In this document: piece by piece, positions 1-10,198 of the stretch
Layout of the letters: each line of letters starts with the position of its first letter
Position numbering within the stretch: the stretch's first letter is position 1
Origin: Oxyruncus cristatus
Lineage: Eukaryota; Chordata; Aves; Passeriformes; Cotingidae
Assembly: GCA_013399855.1 (NCBI GenBank)
Contig: VXAY01002602.1
Span: 62,001 to 126,000, forward strand
DNA length: 64,000 nt
Direction of reading: 5' to 3'
Translations under genes and position numbers: made by a program
The notes under the pieces: model-generated
Databases searched by the model: none
Seen by the model: only the letters and a program-made list of their open reading frames with translations
Told to the model about the DNA's origin: nothing

Positions 1-2540
1 CAAGCATATGTTGAGAATTCTGAGTGCTACAACAATGTAAAATATGCAAATATTTAATGTCATTAAAACCTCAAATAATGGACAGATATCTTTTTCAATG
101 CTACCATATTGAAATGTGCGTCCAATAAAGACCTGCCCATATAAAACTATCTTATCCCCAAACTTATAACTTCAGTGAAAATAATCACAAAAGTAATTTT
201 GTCTGTCATCACATAGTTATTTCAAAATTTAAAATAACATATTTGCTTCCTACTATTATTATTTAGCCCTCAGGTTAATTGCTAATGAATGATAGACTAA
301 ACCTCTAATCCTCATCCTCTTGAGAGGATACCATGCCCTTTTGTCCTTTAATTTAATGTAGTATTTCTTTTGGTTTTAAAGAAACAAATATCACAACAAA
401 AAAATCTATTAATTTGTGTCCCTTAAAATTGTGTTAATTCTCACAACTCTCTGAAAAGTTAAACTAATTATCAAAGAGAAACACTGAAGATGTTGATTGG
501 ACCTTTTCTTTCTATTTTTAGTGTTCCCTATCCTATTTTCCTTATCCACAGAAAGTCTGTGCACTGAAATTGGTTTTCTGTCTCTCTTTGCAAAATGTCT
601 CAAAAATGAAGAAAAGAAAAGAGTCTAGTAATTTGGTCTAGGTTGAAAGATCTGAGGAAATGCAAAGTGACTTTGAAATATTATTGAAAAACTATTCTGT
701 CTTTATAAAATATGTTCAGCCTACAGCAAGTGATATAGATCATAAACCAAACTATTGAAGAGGTGACTGGTATTTTGAGTCCTAAACTGCATTTTGTTGC
801 AATGCAGTCTGAGACTTCAAACAGAAAATAGGGACAGATAGCAAAGCCTCTATAAGAAATTAACATTTTCCATGTACACCTAATTAATATTGTTTGCATA
901 CTCTTATTAATGAATAAATGTTGCTTTCAAGTCATTGTTGTCTCTTGTTTTCACTTATTGCTGTGCTAGCAGACTGGTGATTGGCAGCAAATGACTGCAG
1001 TCAACAATGGCAACCAGCAAAGATCTTTGTAGAGGGATAATATTTGATGTGGGGATAAAGTAAAATCAAATGCTTAAACAGGACCATGGACCATCAAATA
1101 GATTCTTTTCAACTCTATAATCCATTTGGGAGATTTAATCAGATTATTTCTCCATTATATATAGATTAGCTAAATCTGGATAGTTAGATTTCTGAAGATT
1201 TGGCCAACTTCCAAGTGTTAAAAACAAATTTCCTTAATTTCTCAATATAATAAAAAGTCTATTCATTTTGGGAATCTACTCTCTAAACACTTTTTGATGC
1301 ATGGTTAAGATAGTTTTATGATTCAGTAACACTGAAACAGGCAAATTAATAGGACCTTTAGAGATTTGTTGATCAAACTTTTGAACTGTGGATAGTTAAT
1401 AGTCCTTAGCAATACTTGACATTTAGAGTATATAATACTTTACAATAATAGTTGAATAATTACTGTCTCAACATCTTCAGGCACTAGGAATAGCATTTTA
1501 GCATTAATGTGCAGACAAGGAAAGTGAGGCAAAGGCTGCTGTGCAGTTTTGGAATATCCTACTGTCTGAAAAGAGATAATACCACTATCCACAGTGAATT
1601 GACCTGGGCATTTACGAACAATGTCAAGGAAGCATTGCCACGGTGATACTATTCTACCATTTTTCACAGTATGCAATGTAATGATGTAATACCTGTAAAA
1701 CAAACATCTATGTATTAGGTGTAAAAAAGAATTTCTCACCAAAAACTTCTGCTACCAGTGAAGAGATAGAGGTTCAAGGGGAAATCCCAATCATCTGCTT
1801 TGGATGGAAAATTAAAGAGGGATTTTGGGGTATGTGTTGCAAAACTAGAAAGTCAAAATTAAACAAACAGGTGAAAAGAAAAACTGCAGAAATTTTATAT
1901 AAATGGTAAAGAACTAATAGTTCTGGTAGCCTATGTCATTGGTAGGGCAAGTTTTCTTGGTTCTTTTTGGTTTTGTTTTTGTTTTTTTTCAAGAATCTTT
2001 TGAAAAGAGAAAGTAACGTATAGACACTATTGGTTAAACCCAACATTTAGAGAACTATTACATATAAATGGTTCCACTGAAACTTAATAGGTCATTTAGA
2101 TAATTAATGGTAATTAAATATGTAAATTTACCAGACTATCATGTGGGTTTGTGCCATCTTGAAGTTTATAGGAAAAATGTTCTGTTATATATATCTGCTT
2201 TTATTTTTTTTTATATTTATTTCCTTAGTGTTCCATTATTTTTCTTTAAATGCAACTCATTGTACTGGAAAGAAATTGCCAGGAAATAATTATGAAATAA
2301 ATAATTAATTTCTGCAAAAACATTATCCTCAACAACTCTCTCTGACTGATTCTGATTCTGGAGATGAAATTGAGAAATGTTAGAACAAGATGAGAGAAAA
2401 AAAGGGTTTGCAAAACAACTGTGTGAATAAACAGAGAAAAAGAAATGTTTGACATTATTCTTGAAATTGAAAAAATGTCTTTGGATACATTAAAAAATGC
2501 TTGACATGCTTTTTAATTTTTTTTTTGTTTTATTTTGCAG
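1..2540. other. Gene-free AT-rich sequence
   Basis: No repeat, RNA gene or convincing exon was recognised here. The longest open frame (minus strand, about 1440-1742, 100 codons) has no family resemblance that I can see. Frames of this length are expected by chance in 64 kb of six-frame AT-rich DNA. Confidence 0.6.
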
Positions 2541-2588
2541 CATGCACAGCCCTCAGTTATCTATAAAATGGCAGCAAAATTCGAGTTG
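2541..2588 (+). other. Candidate 48-nt cassette exon
   Basis: A long pyrimidine tract ends in ttttgcag at 2540, and a near-consensus donor gtaagtaag starts at 2589. The enclosed 48 nt is a multiple of three and is open in two frames. One reads HAQPSVIYKMAAKFEL; the next frame is also open, and the third has a stop. The splice signals are among the strongest pair in the window on this strand. I do not recognise the peptide and see no flanking exon that would join to it. It may be a cassette exon of a gene whose other exons lie outside the window, an exon of a noncoding transcript, or chance. The SINE insertion begins about 75 bp downstream, inside what would be the intron. Confidence 0.25.
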
Positions 2589-2664
2589 GTAAGTAAGTGT
2601 TACAAACATACATTGACCACGTTAACATGGAATCTTGAGTTTTCTCAGTGAAGTAAGTGAAGGA

Positions 2665-2803
2665 TATATATTAGCTCGGCTGGTTAGAGCAGGGTGCTAG
2701 TAATGTCAAGGTCAGTCATGGGTTCTATCCATTCACTTAAGAGTTGGACTCAGTGATCCTTGTGGGTCCCTTACAACTTAGAATATTCTGTGATTCTGTG
2801 AAT
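2665..2803 (+). mobile_element. tRNA-Ile-derived SINE with CR1 tail (TguSINE1 type)
   Basis: The head (2671-2730) follows tRNA-Ile through the D arm (ttagctcggctggttagagc), the anticodon arm and the T arm. It retains a pol III A box (around 2672-2683) and a B box (ggttctatcc, 2721-2730). The anticodon region is mutated relative to tRNA-Ile AAT. The tail from about 2741 is a CR1 3' end (gttggactcagtgatcc) that finishes in two copies of the CR1 octamer (attctgtg). This tRNA-Ile plus CR1 layout is that of TguSINE1, described from passerine birds, which is mobilised by CR1 machinery. It is not a functional tRNA gene. The 5' boundary is approximate, and no target-site duplication is expected for CR1-mobilised elements. 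Confidence 0.85.
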
Positions 2804-4116
2804 TAAGGTAATTTGGAATTAAATACTGCTGTTCATTTCATAATTCTTAAGAAATAACACATCTGTGATACTACGACAGGAAATTGCCTAATAAAATGTA
2901 TATCCATTTTTTTGATAATGAAAAATCAACTGTAACAAATATTTTCAGCACTGAAAAAGATCATCTGGGTTATCAAAACCTTATGTCTGATTAAAGAAAC
3001 CCCAACTAAATAAATTTTATATAAACTATATCAAATAATTTGTGAAGTAAAATGAAAATAACATATTCTGTGACATGACCCAAAATGAAATGGGGCCTTT
3101 TTTTTTGTGCTTGGTCATCTTTTACTTAATTCTTCTTATTAGTTTCCCTCTTCTTTGCATGAAGGGGAACAGGACAGAAAGACAGTCAAAGAAACAGTAT
3201 ATTCTTTCTGGTCACATAAGGGGTTAAGAAAATTATAGAAAAATGCCACTTAATTGTACTACTTAAAAAAAAAAAAAAGTGCCTAAACAAACAGATAGCA
3301 TGCTTCATCTTACATTTTTGAGGGAGTAAGGGATAATACAGAAGAATTCCTGTGCATCTGTTTGGGGTGAACAAAAGAGCATACCTAGATTGACAGAGGA
3401 AAAGCTCAGAAGATGTATTTTGACTGTATGGTCCCAGCTTGTGAACTGAGTTCAAAGCTGCAATACTTGTTTTCATTTTCTTCCTTGCTTTTACATATGT
3501 GATTTTTGGAGATTTTTATTATTTTACACATAATTTTATGTTAGTAACCTTTTCTCATGGATGAAAATAAACTGAAAGTAAAACATATAAATGCATCATA
3601 ATTGGGCTTTGCTGGGTTCAGCTTTTCTTGTCCATTTCTTTCCACCCACTACTCCTCTTTGATTCACCAAGTGTAAAAGCAAATTTTATAATCTAATTCT
3701 TCTAGGTAGCACAGTATGTTACTTACAGAAATTTAAAAAAAATAAAATCCAATATTTCCTTTATTGTTCTATCCAGTAGAAAGCAGACTTCCAGATCTAG
3801 GGATGAATTACTGAAAACTAATTTCTTTAATCAACCAGTCCCTTTATTCTCTGCTGAGAACTTCATGTGATAATTTGCTGTAATATAATATCAGTAAAAA
3901 TAATCTTTTTATCATTTAATACTATGATGTTTTATCTGATTGTTTTATAGCTGATTGGATGCTGTGTTATGCTTAAAGAACACAGGTGTCCACATAACTC
4001 CATAGTGCTGTGGAGATATACTTCATATCTCCCATATCTTGTCATAATTCAAAACCAAAATTGCTAATTAAATCAAGACAGTTCTAAAATACTTATTTCA
4101 TAAATCAGAGAGAAAA
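2804..4116. other. Gene-free AT-rich sequence
   Basis: No recognised element. On the minus strand, a possible acceptor near 3816 and a donor (gtaagtaac) near 3725 enclose an interval that is open in one frame. The support is too weak to call an exon. Confidence 0.5.
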
Positions 4117-4121
4117 CATGG

Positions 4122-4709
4122 TGTCCTGGTCTCAGTTAGGGTAGAGTTAATTTCTTCTCAGTAGCTATTACAGTGCTGTGTTTTGGATTCAGAATGAGAA
4201 CAGTGTTGATAACCTAATGATGTTTTAGTTTATTACTAAGTTGTATTTATCCTGAGCTGAGGACTTTTTTTTTTCTTGCCTAATGCTCTGCTAGTTAAGA
4301 GATACACAAAAGAAATTGGGAGGGAGGATAGCTGGGACATATGACCAGAACTGGCCAAAGGGATATTCCATGCCATGGAACATCATGCCCAGTATATAAA
4401 CTGAGGGGAGTTACCTGGAAGAGAAGCTGATCTGGGTTTGGGAAGGGGTTTCTGGCATTGGTAAGGGGGTGGTAAGAAATTGTATTGTGCACCACTTGTT
4501 TTTCCCTTTTTATTATAATTATCATTATTCTTATCTTTTACCTTTACTACAGTCTTACTTTATTTTCAATTACTAAACTGTTCTTATCTCAACCTACAAG
4601 TTTTACTTTGATTCTCCTCCCCATTCCACTGGGAAGGTGGAGGGGAGAAAGAGGAGTTGAACAAGTGTCTCCGTGATGATTAATTTCCAGTTTGGCTTAC
4701 AACAAAACA
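4122..4709 (+). mobile_element. Solo LTR of an avian ERVL-type endogenous retrovirus
   Basis: The element starts TGTCCTGGTCTCAG and ends AACAAAACA. It has the features of the abundant avian ERVL-like LTR: the 5' gatagagttaattt-like motif (here gtagagttaatttc), an internal ggatattccatgccatgg block, a TATA-like tatataa at about 4393, and the ctcaacctacaagttttactt block near the 3' end. Flanking 5-mers catgg (4117-4121) and cacgg (4710-4714) match at four of five positions, fitting a decayed 5-bp target-site duplication. No internal retroviral sequence adjoins it, so it is a solo LTR left by recombination between two LTRs. Substitutions and the decayed duplication suggest moderate age. Confidence 0.8.
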
Positions 4710-4714
4710 CACGG

Positions 4715-5635
4715 TATAGTTATCACTATATCTAACTCTAAAATGTCACTCACTTCAAAATGTCCCTGCTTCTTATAAGTTTACAAGTACCTTATGAATG
4801 TGTCTAGCTCCTAAAAGGCTGAATGACTGTCATAGCGATAGCGAGTATAAGCTTCCATATTTATAAAGTTATTCAAAACAGGAGAGAGGTATTGAACAAT
4901 TACCATGGCTACAAGTTCAAATATGTGAATATGAACCAACCAAATGAAGAGTTCAAACTAAAAGTTTATTTTTTCTGGAATTCTTAATGAATATCTATGC
5001 AGTATGCAGGCTAACAACATATTTACAGTAATAATAATAACAACAACATTGCAATCTAAGCTATTATTTTAAATGTCCTGAAATCCCACATGCCTCATGC
5101 AGAAGTCAGAAGAACCAAATTCTCAATTAGAAAAGGCTTAACAATAGATTGGAAGCTGACATTAAATTTGAAAATGTCACGAGTTACCATCCATTCCCCT
5201 GCTCTACTTCCGGAAAAACAAAAATTAAATCAAACACACACACACACACCCCACTCCCGCCAACACCACAAAAATAAAAGCCACCAAAAAAACAAAATCA
5301 AAATTGAGTAATGTGGAAATCATGTAGGTAATAAAAGGTACTATCTGAAGGTGAAAAATAGAGTACAGATAATTTAGGCAAGTCAGTTGTAGTCACAGGG
5401 GAGGGGACAGTTGGACACATGGAGATCATAGGCAGCGTCAATATCTCGATCCTGGTCAGAAAAGACTGAGGCATCCTGGAATTACATACAGCCCAATATC
5501 TTCTACAGATTACTTAATTCCTACACTGAATTCCATTCAAACATAACAAAGATTTTCTTTTTGTTGAGGATGATCAAGCATAAGAAAAGGTTTCTTAGAC
5601 AAAACATGGAGTTTTCAATCAAAATTTCCATTCAA
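4715..5635. other. Gene-free sequence with a short CA repeat
   Basis: A (CA)n microsatellite lies at about 5234-5251. Otherwise I recognise nothing. Confidence 0.5.
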
Positions 5636-5639
5636 ATGA

Positions 5640-5762
5640 TGACTGGACACAACACTGATCACCCTGCACTAATTGACCCTGCTCTGAGCAAGGAGGTTAG
5701 GCTAGCTAATCTCAGGAGATCCTTCACAACCTCAGCCATTCTGTCATTCTATGCAGTTCTAA
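5640..5762 (+). mobile_element. CR1 LINE 3' end fragment
   Basis: The stretch ctgctctgagcaaggagg, followed by gagatccttcacaacctcagcc and an octamer-like tail (attctgtcattctatg), is the 3' UTR and end of a CR1 LINE in sense orientation. Only about 120 bp is recognisable, so it is strongly 5'-truncated or diverged. It carries no coding capacity. Confidence 0.7.
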
Positions 5763-5828
5763 GGCCTTTCCAAGGAAAGAAATCATGGGTGCTGCAGTCC
5801 CTGCCTTCACAAAAGACTGTGATAAAAT

Positions 5829-5980
5829 ATGCTGGTTCTGGCTAAGATAAAGTTATTTTTTTTCACAGCAGCCCGTATGGATCTGTATTTTGGATTTGTT
5901 CTGGAAATAATGTTGATAACACAGGGATCTTTTAGTTATTGCTGGACAGTGCTTACACAGTGTCAAGGTATTTTCTGTGA
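5829..5980 (+). mobile_element. Partial ERVL-type LTR (5' part)
   Basis: Beginning at TGCTGGTTCTGGCTAAGATAAAG, this matches the first 150 or so bases of the LTR family seen complete at 7630 and 4122, including the gttgataacac segment. After about 5980 the similarity stops, so the rest of the LTR is deleted. The right boundary is approximate. Confidence 0.65.
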
Positions 5981-5989
5981 ATTAAGCAA

Positions 5990-6361
5990 AAGTTTTCTGT
6001 ATCTTTCATTTAAAGTAGACAAATTCTGTGGAAGTCACATTGTGGGTTCTTAAGATGTCTTTTGGGATCTCATAAAAATTGTTGCTAGTTAGTCATTCAC
6101 TTTTACCTCTCTTGGCATGTCTGAGGCACACCTTTATGTTCGTAATCAGAAAAAGAAAAAAAAAAAATTAAAAAAGGAAAAAAAAAACCACACAAAGAAA
6201 CAAACGAAAAACCAAAAAAAGCCCAGAACCCTCCAAAAACTTAATAAAAAAAAAATAAACCAAGTCTGAAGTTCACTATATGTTTACTGTATATAAAATA
6301 CTGTTTTGTTTTGTTGTGGTGCTTTTTTTTNTGTTTTTTTTTGGTTGTTTTTGTTGTTGGG

Positions 6362-6396
<35 letters not shown>

Positions 6397-7625
6397 TAGT
6401 ATCATGACTAAAACAATCTTCTATCTACCATGTCATTTACAGGACATTTTACCATGAAAGATCTCTGCATAGACTACATTTCGTATTCAGACAATATCCA
6501 TTGTCAGATGTTCTTTAAATGTGTTTCCAGTATACTCTCTGGAGAACAATAAAGTGGATGTGACATGATTATGTGAAATATCACATAATGTTGAAACACA
6601 ATTTTCTTAATATTCTTCTGACAAAAGGTAGATATATTTGAAAAATAATATGGTACTTTCATCTGTGAATGACAAGACACCTTCTCATTTAGATGTAGTA
6701 ATGAACTCTGTAACAAGAGATCCAAAGAATCCAAGGATTCAAAGATCTTTTATCCCCTGTTTGGATATCAGAGATATTGAAATGCAGAACAGAAAAAAAA
6801 AAAAAAAAAAGGAAAAAAAGGTTTTATTTTTAATTTTAAATAGTTTTTTAACAACTTTCCCTCTATTAATCTGTATTAAAGTATAAACCATAAATAAAAA
6901 ATGTAAGATATAAAATATATATTTAGAAATACTTTGAAGTATCTTTCAAATCATTGTTATATATAGATAGCACACTGATTTCTGAACAAAAAATACATTG
7001 TTATGCAACAGTTCTGTGATGAAAACACAAGTAAATACAAGTGAAAATCTGTGTCTCTGCATAGCAGGCATACAATATTTGGCCACACTACTAGTGTAGA
7101 AGAACTATACTGCTACTAGTCTGTTTTATCTTCTTCTAGAACATAAATACTTCCTAAGTTTCATAAACCAACAAACAGTATAAAAATTAAACAGGCATTT
7201 TCATATTAACATTTGCAGGAACTAAATTATTCTGCTCTAATATTGATATTTACATGGAACATAATTAATACTTTCAGAGAACTAGCAAGGAGTCTTATGG
7301 AAACTTAGTTCATGACTGTACTGATATATTTCATTGGCTGCTTCATTGTTAAAATGAAGAGGCAATAATTAGGCATGAGAAATCTGAAAATGGACGAGAG
7401 ATTTCCTTGGATTCCCAGAATAGCTAATAAGACTTCTACTGTCAGAAAAGTGAGAGATCTTACAGAAAAGTGAGAGATCCTACAAATGGGTATGCAGAAA
7501 ATGAAGAATTATTCAGTGGTTTTGCACAAAAGCTAGGATGCCATTTCTCAGCAATGGGACACAAAAATTTAGACTTTGGCCAAATAAACTTTATTTTTAA
7601 AATGTTACTTGTTTTATTACATTAG
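5990..7625. other. Gene-free sequence with homopolymers and low-complexity tracts
   Basis: Holds an A-rich tract (about 6151-6256), a G/T-only tract with one unresolved base (N at 6331) that passes into about 30 consecutive T (6364-6393), and an A run near 6792. No gene or recognisable transposon. Confidence 0.6.
7443..7482. repeat. 20-bp tandem duplication, two copies
   Basis: cagaaaagtgagagatctta is followed directly by the same 20-mer with one substitution (t to c at unit position 18). It is a simple local duplication. Confidence 0.9.
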
Positions 7626-7629
7626 ATAC

Positions 7630-8136
7630 TGTATTGGTTCTGGCTGAGATAGAGTTAATTTCTCCACAGTAGCCCTCACAATGCTGTGCTTTGCATTGGT
7701 AGCTAGAAGGGTGTTGACAACACACCAGCGTTTTGGCTACTGCTGAGCACAGCATCAGCACTCTAACATTCCTTCTGGGAGGGAACACAAGTAGGCCAGC
7801 TGACCAAAACTAACTAAAGGGATATTCCATAGCATATGGTAATTCAGATATAAAAGCTAAGGAAAGGAGCAGGAAGAGGGGCATTTGTTGTCTCCCATGG
7901 CTGCCTGGGAGCTGAAGCGTCGCTGAAGCCTGTCTTCTTGGGAAAGTGGCTGGCCATTGCTGCTGATGGGAAGCAGAGAATAAACATTATTATTTTTTTG
8001 CTTTGTTTTTGCTTTAGTAAACTGCCTTATCCAAACACATGAGTTGTTTTCCATCTTACTCTCTCACCTTTATGACTGGGAAGGGGAGTGATAGAGCAGC
8101 TGGGTGGGCACCTGGTATCCAGCCAAGGTCAACACA
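7630..8136 (+). mobile_element. ERVL-type LTR, apparently solo
   Basis: Starts TGTATTGGTTCTGGCTGAG and ends near GGTCAACACA. It has a TATA-like atataaaag at about 7848 and a poly(A) signal AATAAA at 7979-7984, in the right order for a sense-oriented LTR with its R region between them. The family is the same as the LTR at 4122 (shared gatagagttaattt, gtgttgataaca-like and gggatattccata blocks). I could not find a convincing 5-bp target-site duplication, so the exact ends are uncertain. No gag, pol or env sequence flanks it. Confidence 0.8.
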
Positions 8137-8139
8137 CCT

Positions 8140-9692
8140 GTGAGATTTCTGTGTAAATTAAACTCTGAAGTTTGTTTAATTGTTGTTATAACTATTGACA
8201 GAAATCTTAAGAAGCTTGGATTTTACAGATAGAGACGTTAGAATGAAATAGCTATGGAAATTTTAACCTAAAGTTATGGGATAAGTCCATTGTGAAAAAG
8301 ATGAGAAAGACTGGAACTAAGTTAACCAACAGAATATATTGAGAAGACAGCAAGGATTAAGGCCTGCTCGAGTGGAAATTTTTCTCTCATCTCTCATGAG
8401 CACTCAGCTAACCTTAGCATTTCATTGTTCTAGGGCTCGTTGGAGGTGCTTCCTCCTAATATCCACTAGAGTTCCAATTAAAGCACTCAATGGTGATATG
8501 GAGTGTGTACATGCCAATTAAGTATTTAATGGGATAAAGAGATGGATGGTAACTATCCTCAGTGGCTGTTCATCCGCACACTTACACACAGCGTGTGACA
8601 AGTTTCTAACAAAGACACGTGTTTATAAACAAAAGTGAACATTTTTCAAAGTATTAGTGCAGATCAATCCATACTAAATCACAAAGTATCTGGTGACCTA
8701 GGTGAGCCCTTTAGAAAGAACGGAAGTGGAGAGAGATCCCAGCTCACAAAGACAAATGAAAGGGATGGGAAGTGGAAAGAGTACCTCATAAATAAGTAGG
8801 TAACGGTAAAATTCACTTAAAAATATCTCTGAAGTTGCAGATATTTTAAAACGGAAACAGGTAATATTTTTGAGCATGTAATTTTTATTTTTTTGGAATA
8901 GATTTTAATTTAATGCTGTGTTCAGGATAAATGATGAACACATAGAAATTATACTTGCTGGTTTTTTTTAAAAAATCATTTGTTATGATAGCACACTTTG
9001 TCATGGGTAACCTTTCCCTCACAACAATAAAACCAGTCAATACATTTTTTTGCTTTCATAAATTGCGTATTTGAGCTTAACAAGAGCTCACTCAGCAAAC
9101 AATTTAGAATAATCTTTCTGAATAATCTGCTGTTAGTGTCCATCATCTTAAGTTTGAGGGTATTAAAAAAAAAATGAAAAAAAAAAGAGAGATAATAGAA
9201 ACACATATATTTAATTCTGTTTAAATCTTCTTATGTTGTTTACACATCCTTATAGTGCAGAATGACTCCTGAAGTATGTGCAGGAATCAACTATGGACAC
9301 ACTTAACAGCAAATGTTTCTGGTCACCACAGTTTCCATCTCAATCCTATTGCATTGTGAAGACATTAACTGGAAGAAATTTGAGGGGAGATATTTTGCCA
9401 AAAATCTGAAAACATCAGTGCTTTTACACTTGTGCTGCAGGAATTACCTTTTTGGGCAACACTTCACTCCTACAGCAATCAGTTCCACAGGATAGTGCTA
9501 CTTTTCTGCTACGAGTTAGCAGAGAAACAGTGAAGAATGAGACAGCTCTAGCTTTATGCAGGGATGTACGAATTAGTATTGATATTGGGCATATATTTCT
9601 ACCCCTGTGGAATTGAGAGAAAGAAGAATATATTCTGATTATTGGATTCACTTTGATGTTTAGATCTGCTTTTGGATCTACAGAAGTACACA
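8140..9692. other. Gene-free AT-rich sequence
   Basis: No recognised repeat, exon or RNA gene. Confidence 0.5.
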
Positions 9693-9935
9693 CTGTACTG
9701 TTGGGTCTCTTACCCCCGCTTAGCGTTGGGGCGACCCAGTTCTAGTTCTGTTTCCGTTTGAAGGAACCCATTTCTGCCGGCTGAGTGGATGGGGAGGCGG
9801 AACACTCCAGAGCTCAGGGGTTCCTTTCGGCCCCGAGTCTGGAGGGGAAAGCTGCTCCCCCTCCCCTCCTGCCACGTGGTCCCATGGCACGGCACAGACA
9901 CAGCACCCCGGGCGCGGAGAGGAGGCAAGAGAGAG

Positions 9936-9941
9936 TTTATT
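9936..9941 (-). terminator. LTR poly(A) signal AATAAA
   Basis: On the minus strand AATAAA follows the TATA box by about 20 bp and precedes the GC-rich R/U5 part, as in compact retroviral LTRs. Confidence 0.6.
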
Positions 9942-9954
9942 GTTGGGGGGTTAC

Positions 9955-9961
9955 ATTTATA
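9955..9961 (-). promoter_or_regulatory. TATA box of the solo LTR
   Basis: On the minus strand the sequence is tataaat, just downstream of a CCAAT-like motif (attggctaac) in the same LTR. Its position relative to the poly(A) signal fits a retroviral U3/R junction. Confidence 0.6.
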
Positions 9962-10198
9962 GGGTTAGGGTTCACAGGGTTAGCCAATTACAGGTAACGG
10001 GAAGGGGTTAACAACCAATAGGAAGGGGTCAAAGGGGGCTAATGAGAGCACTCAGGGTATCTTCTCAGGACATTCCTGCATGGGACAATGCCTGCTGTAG
10101 GGGTCACTGGGAAGAAGAACCACGAGGTAGCAAAAGGATTACAAACAAGCCATCTTAAAAACATTCCCATATCCTGCAGGTCTACTGCAACACTGTAC

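Larger units (their letters stand above)
9699..10192 (-). mobile_element. Solo LTR of an avian class II (ERVK-like) endogenous retrovirus
   Basis: A 494-bp unit begins TGTTGGG and ends GCAACA on the + strand (5-bp inverted termini TGTTG/CAACA). It is flanked on both sides by the identical 6-mer ctgtac (9693-9698 and 10193-10198). A 6-bp duplication is typical of alpha- and betaretrovirus-like elements. Read on the minus strand, a CCAAT-type motif precedes a TATA box (tataaat) and an AATAAA poly(A) signal about 20 bp further on, then a GC-rich, CpG-containing R/U5. There is no internal retroviral sequence, so this is a solo LTR. The perfect duplication and retained CpGs suggest a comparatively recent insertion. 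Confidence 0.88.

Noticed and set aside
1440..1742. Minus-strand 100-codon frame with an acceptor-like site (tttgttttacag) inside
   Set aside because: No recognised family; the only donors nearby are weak gtatta-type sites, and the length is within chance expectation.
9936..9985. Telomere-like tagggttagggtt motif
   Set aside because: Only two imperfect units, and they are part of the LTR promoter region between the TATA and CCAAT motifs.
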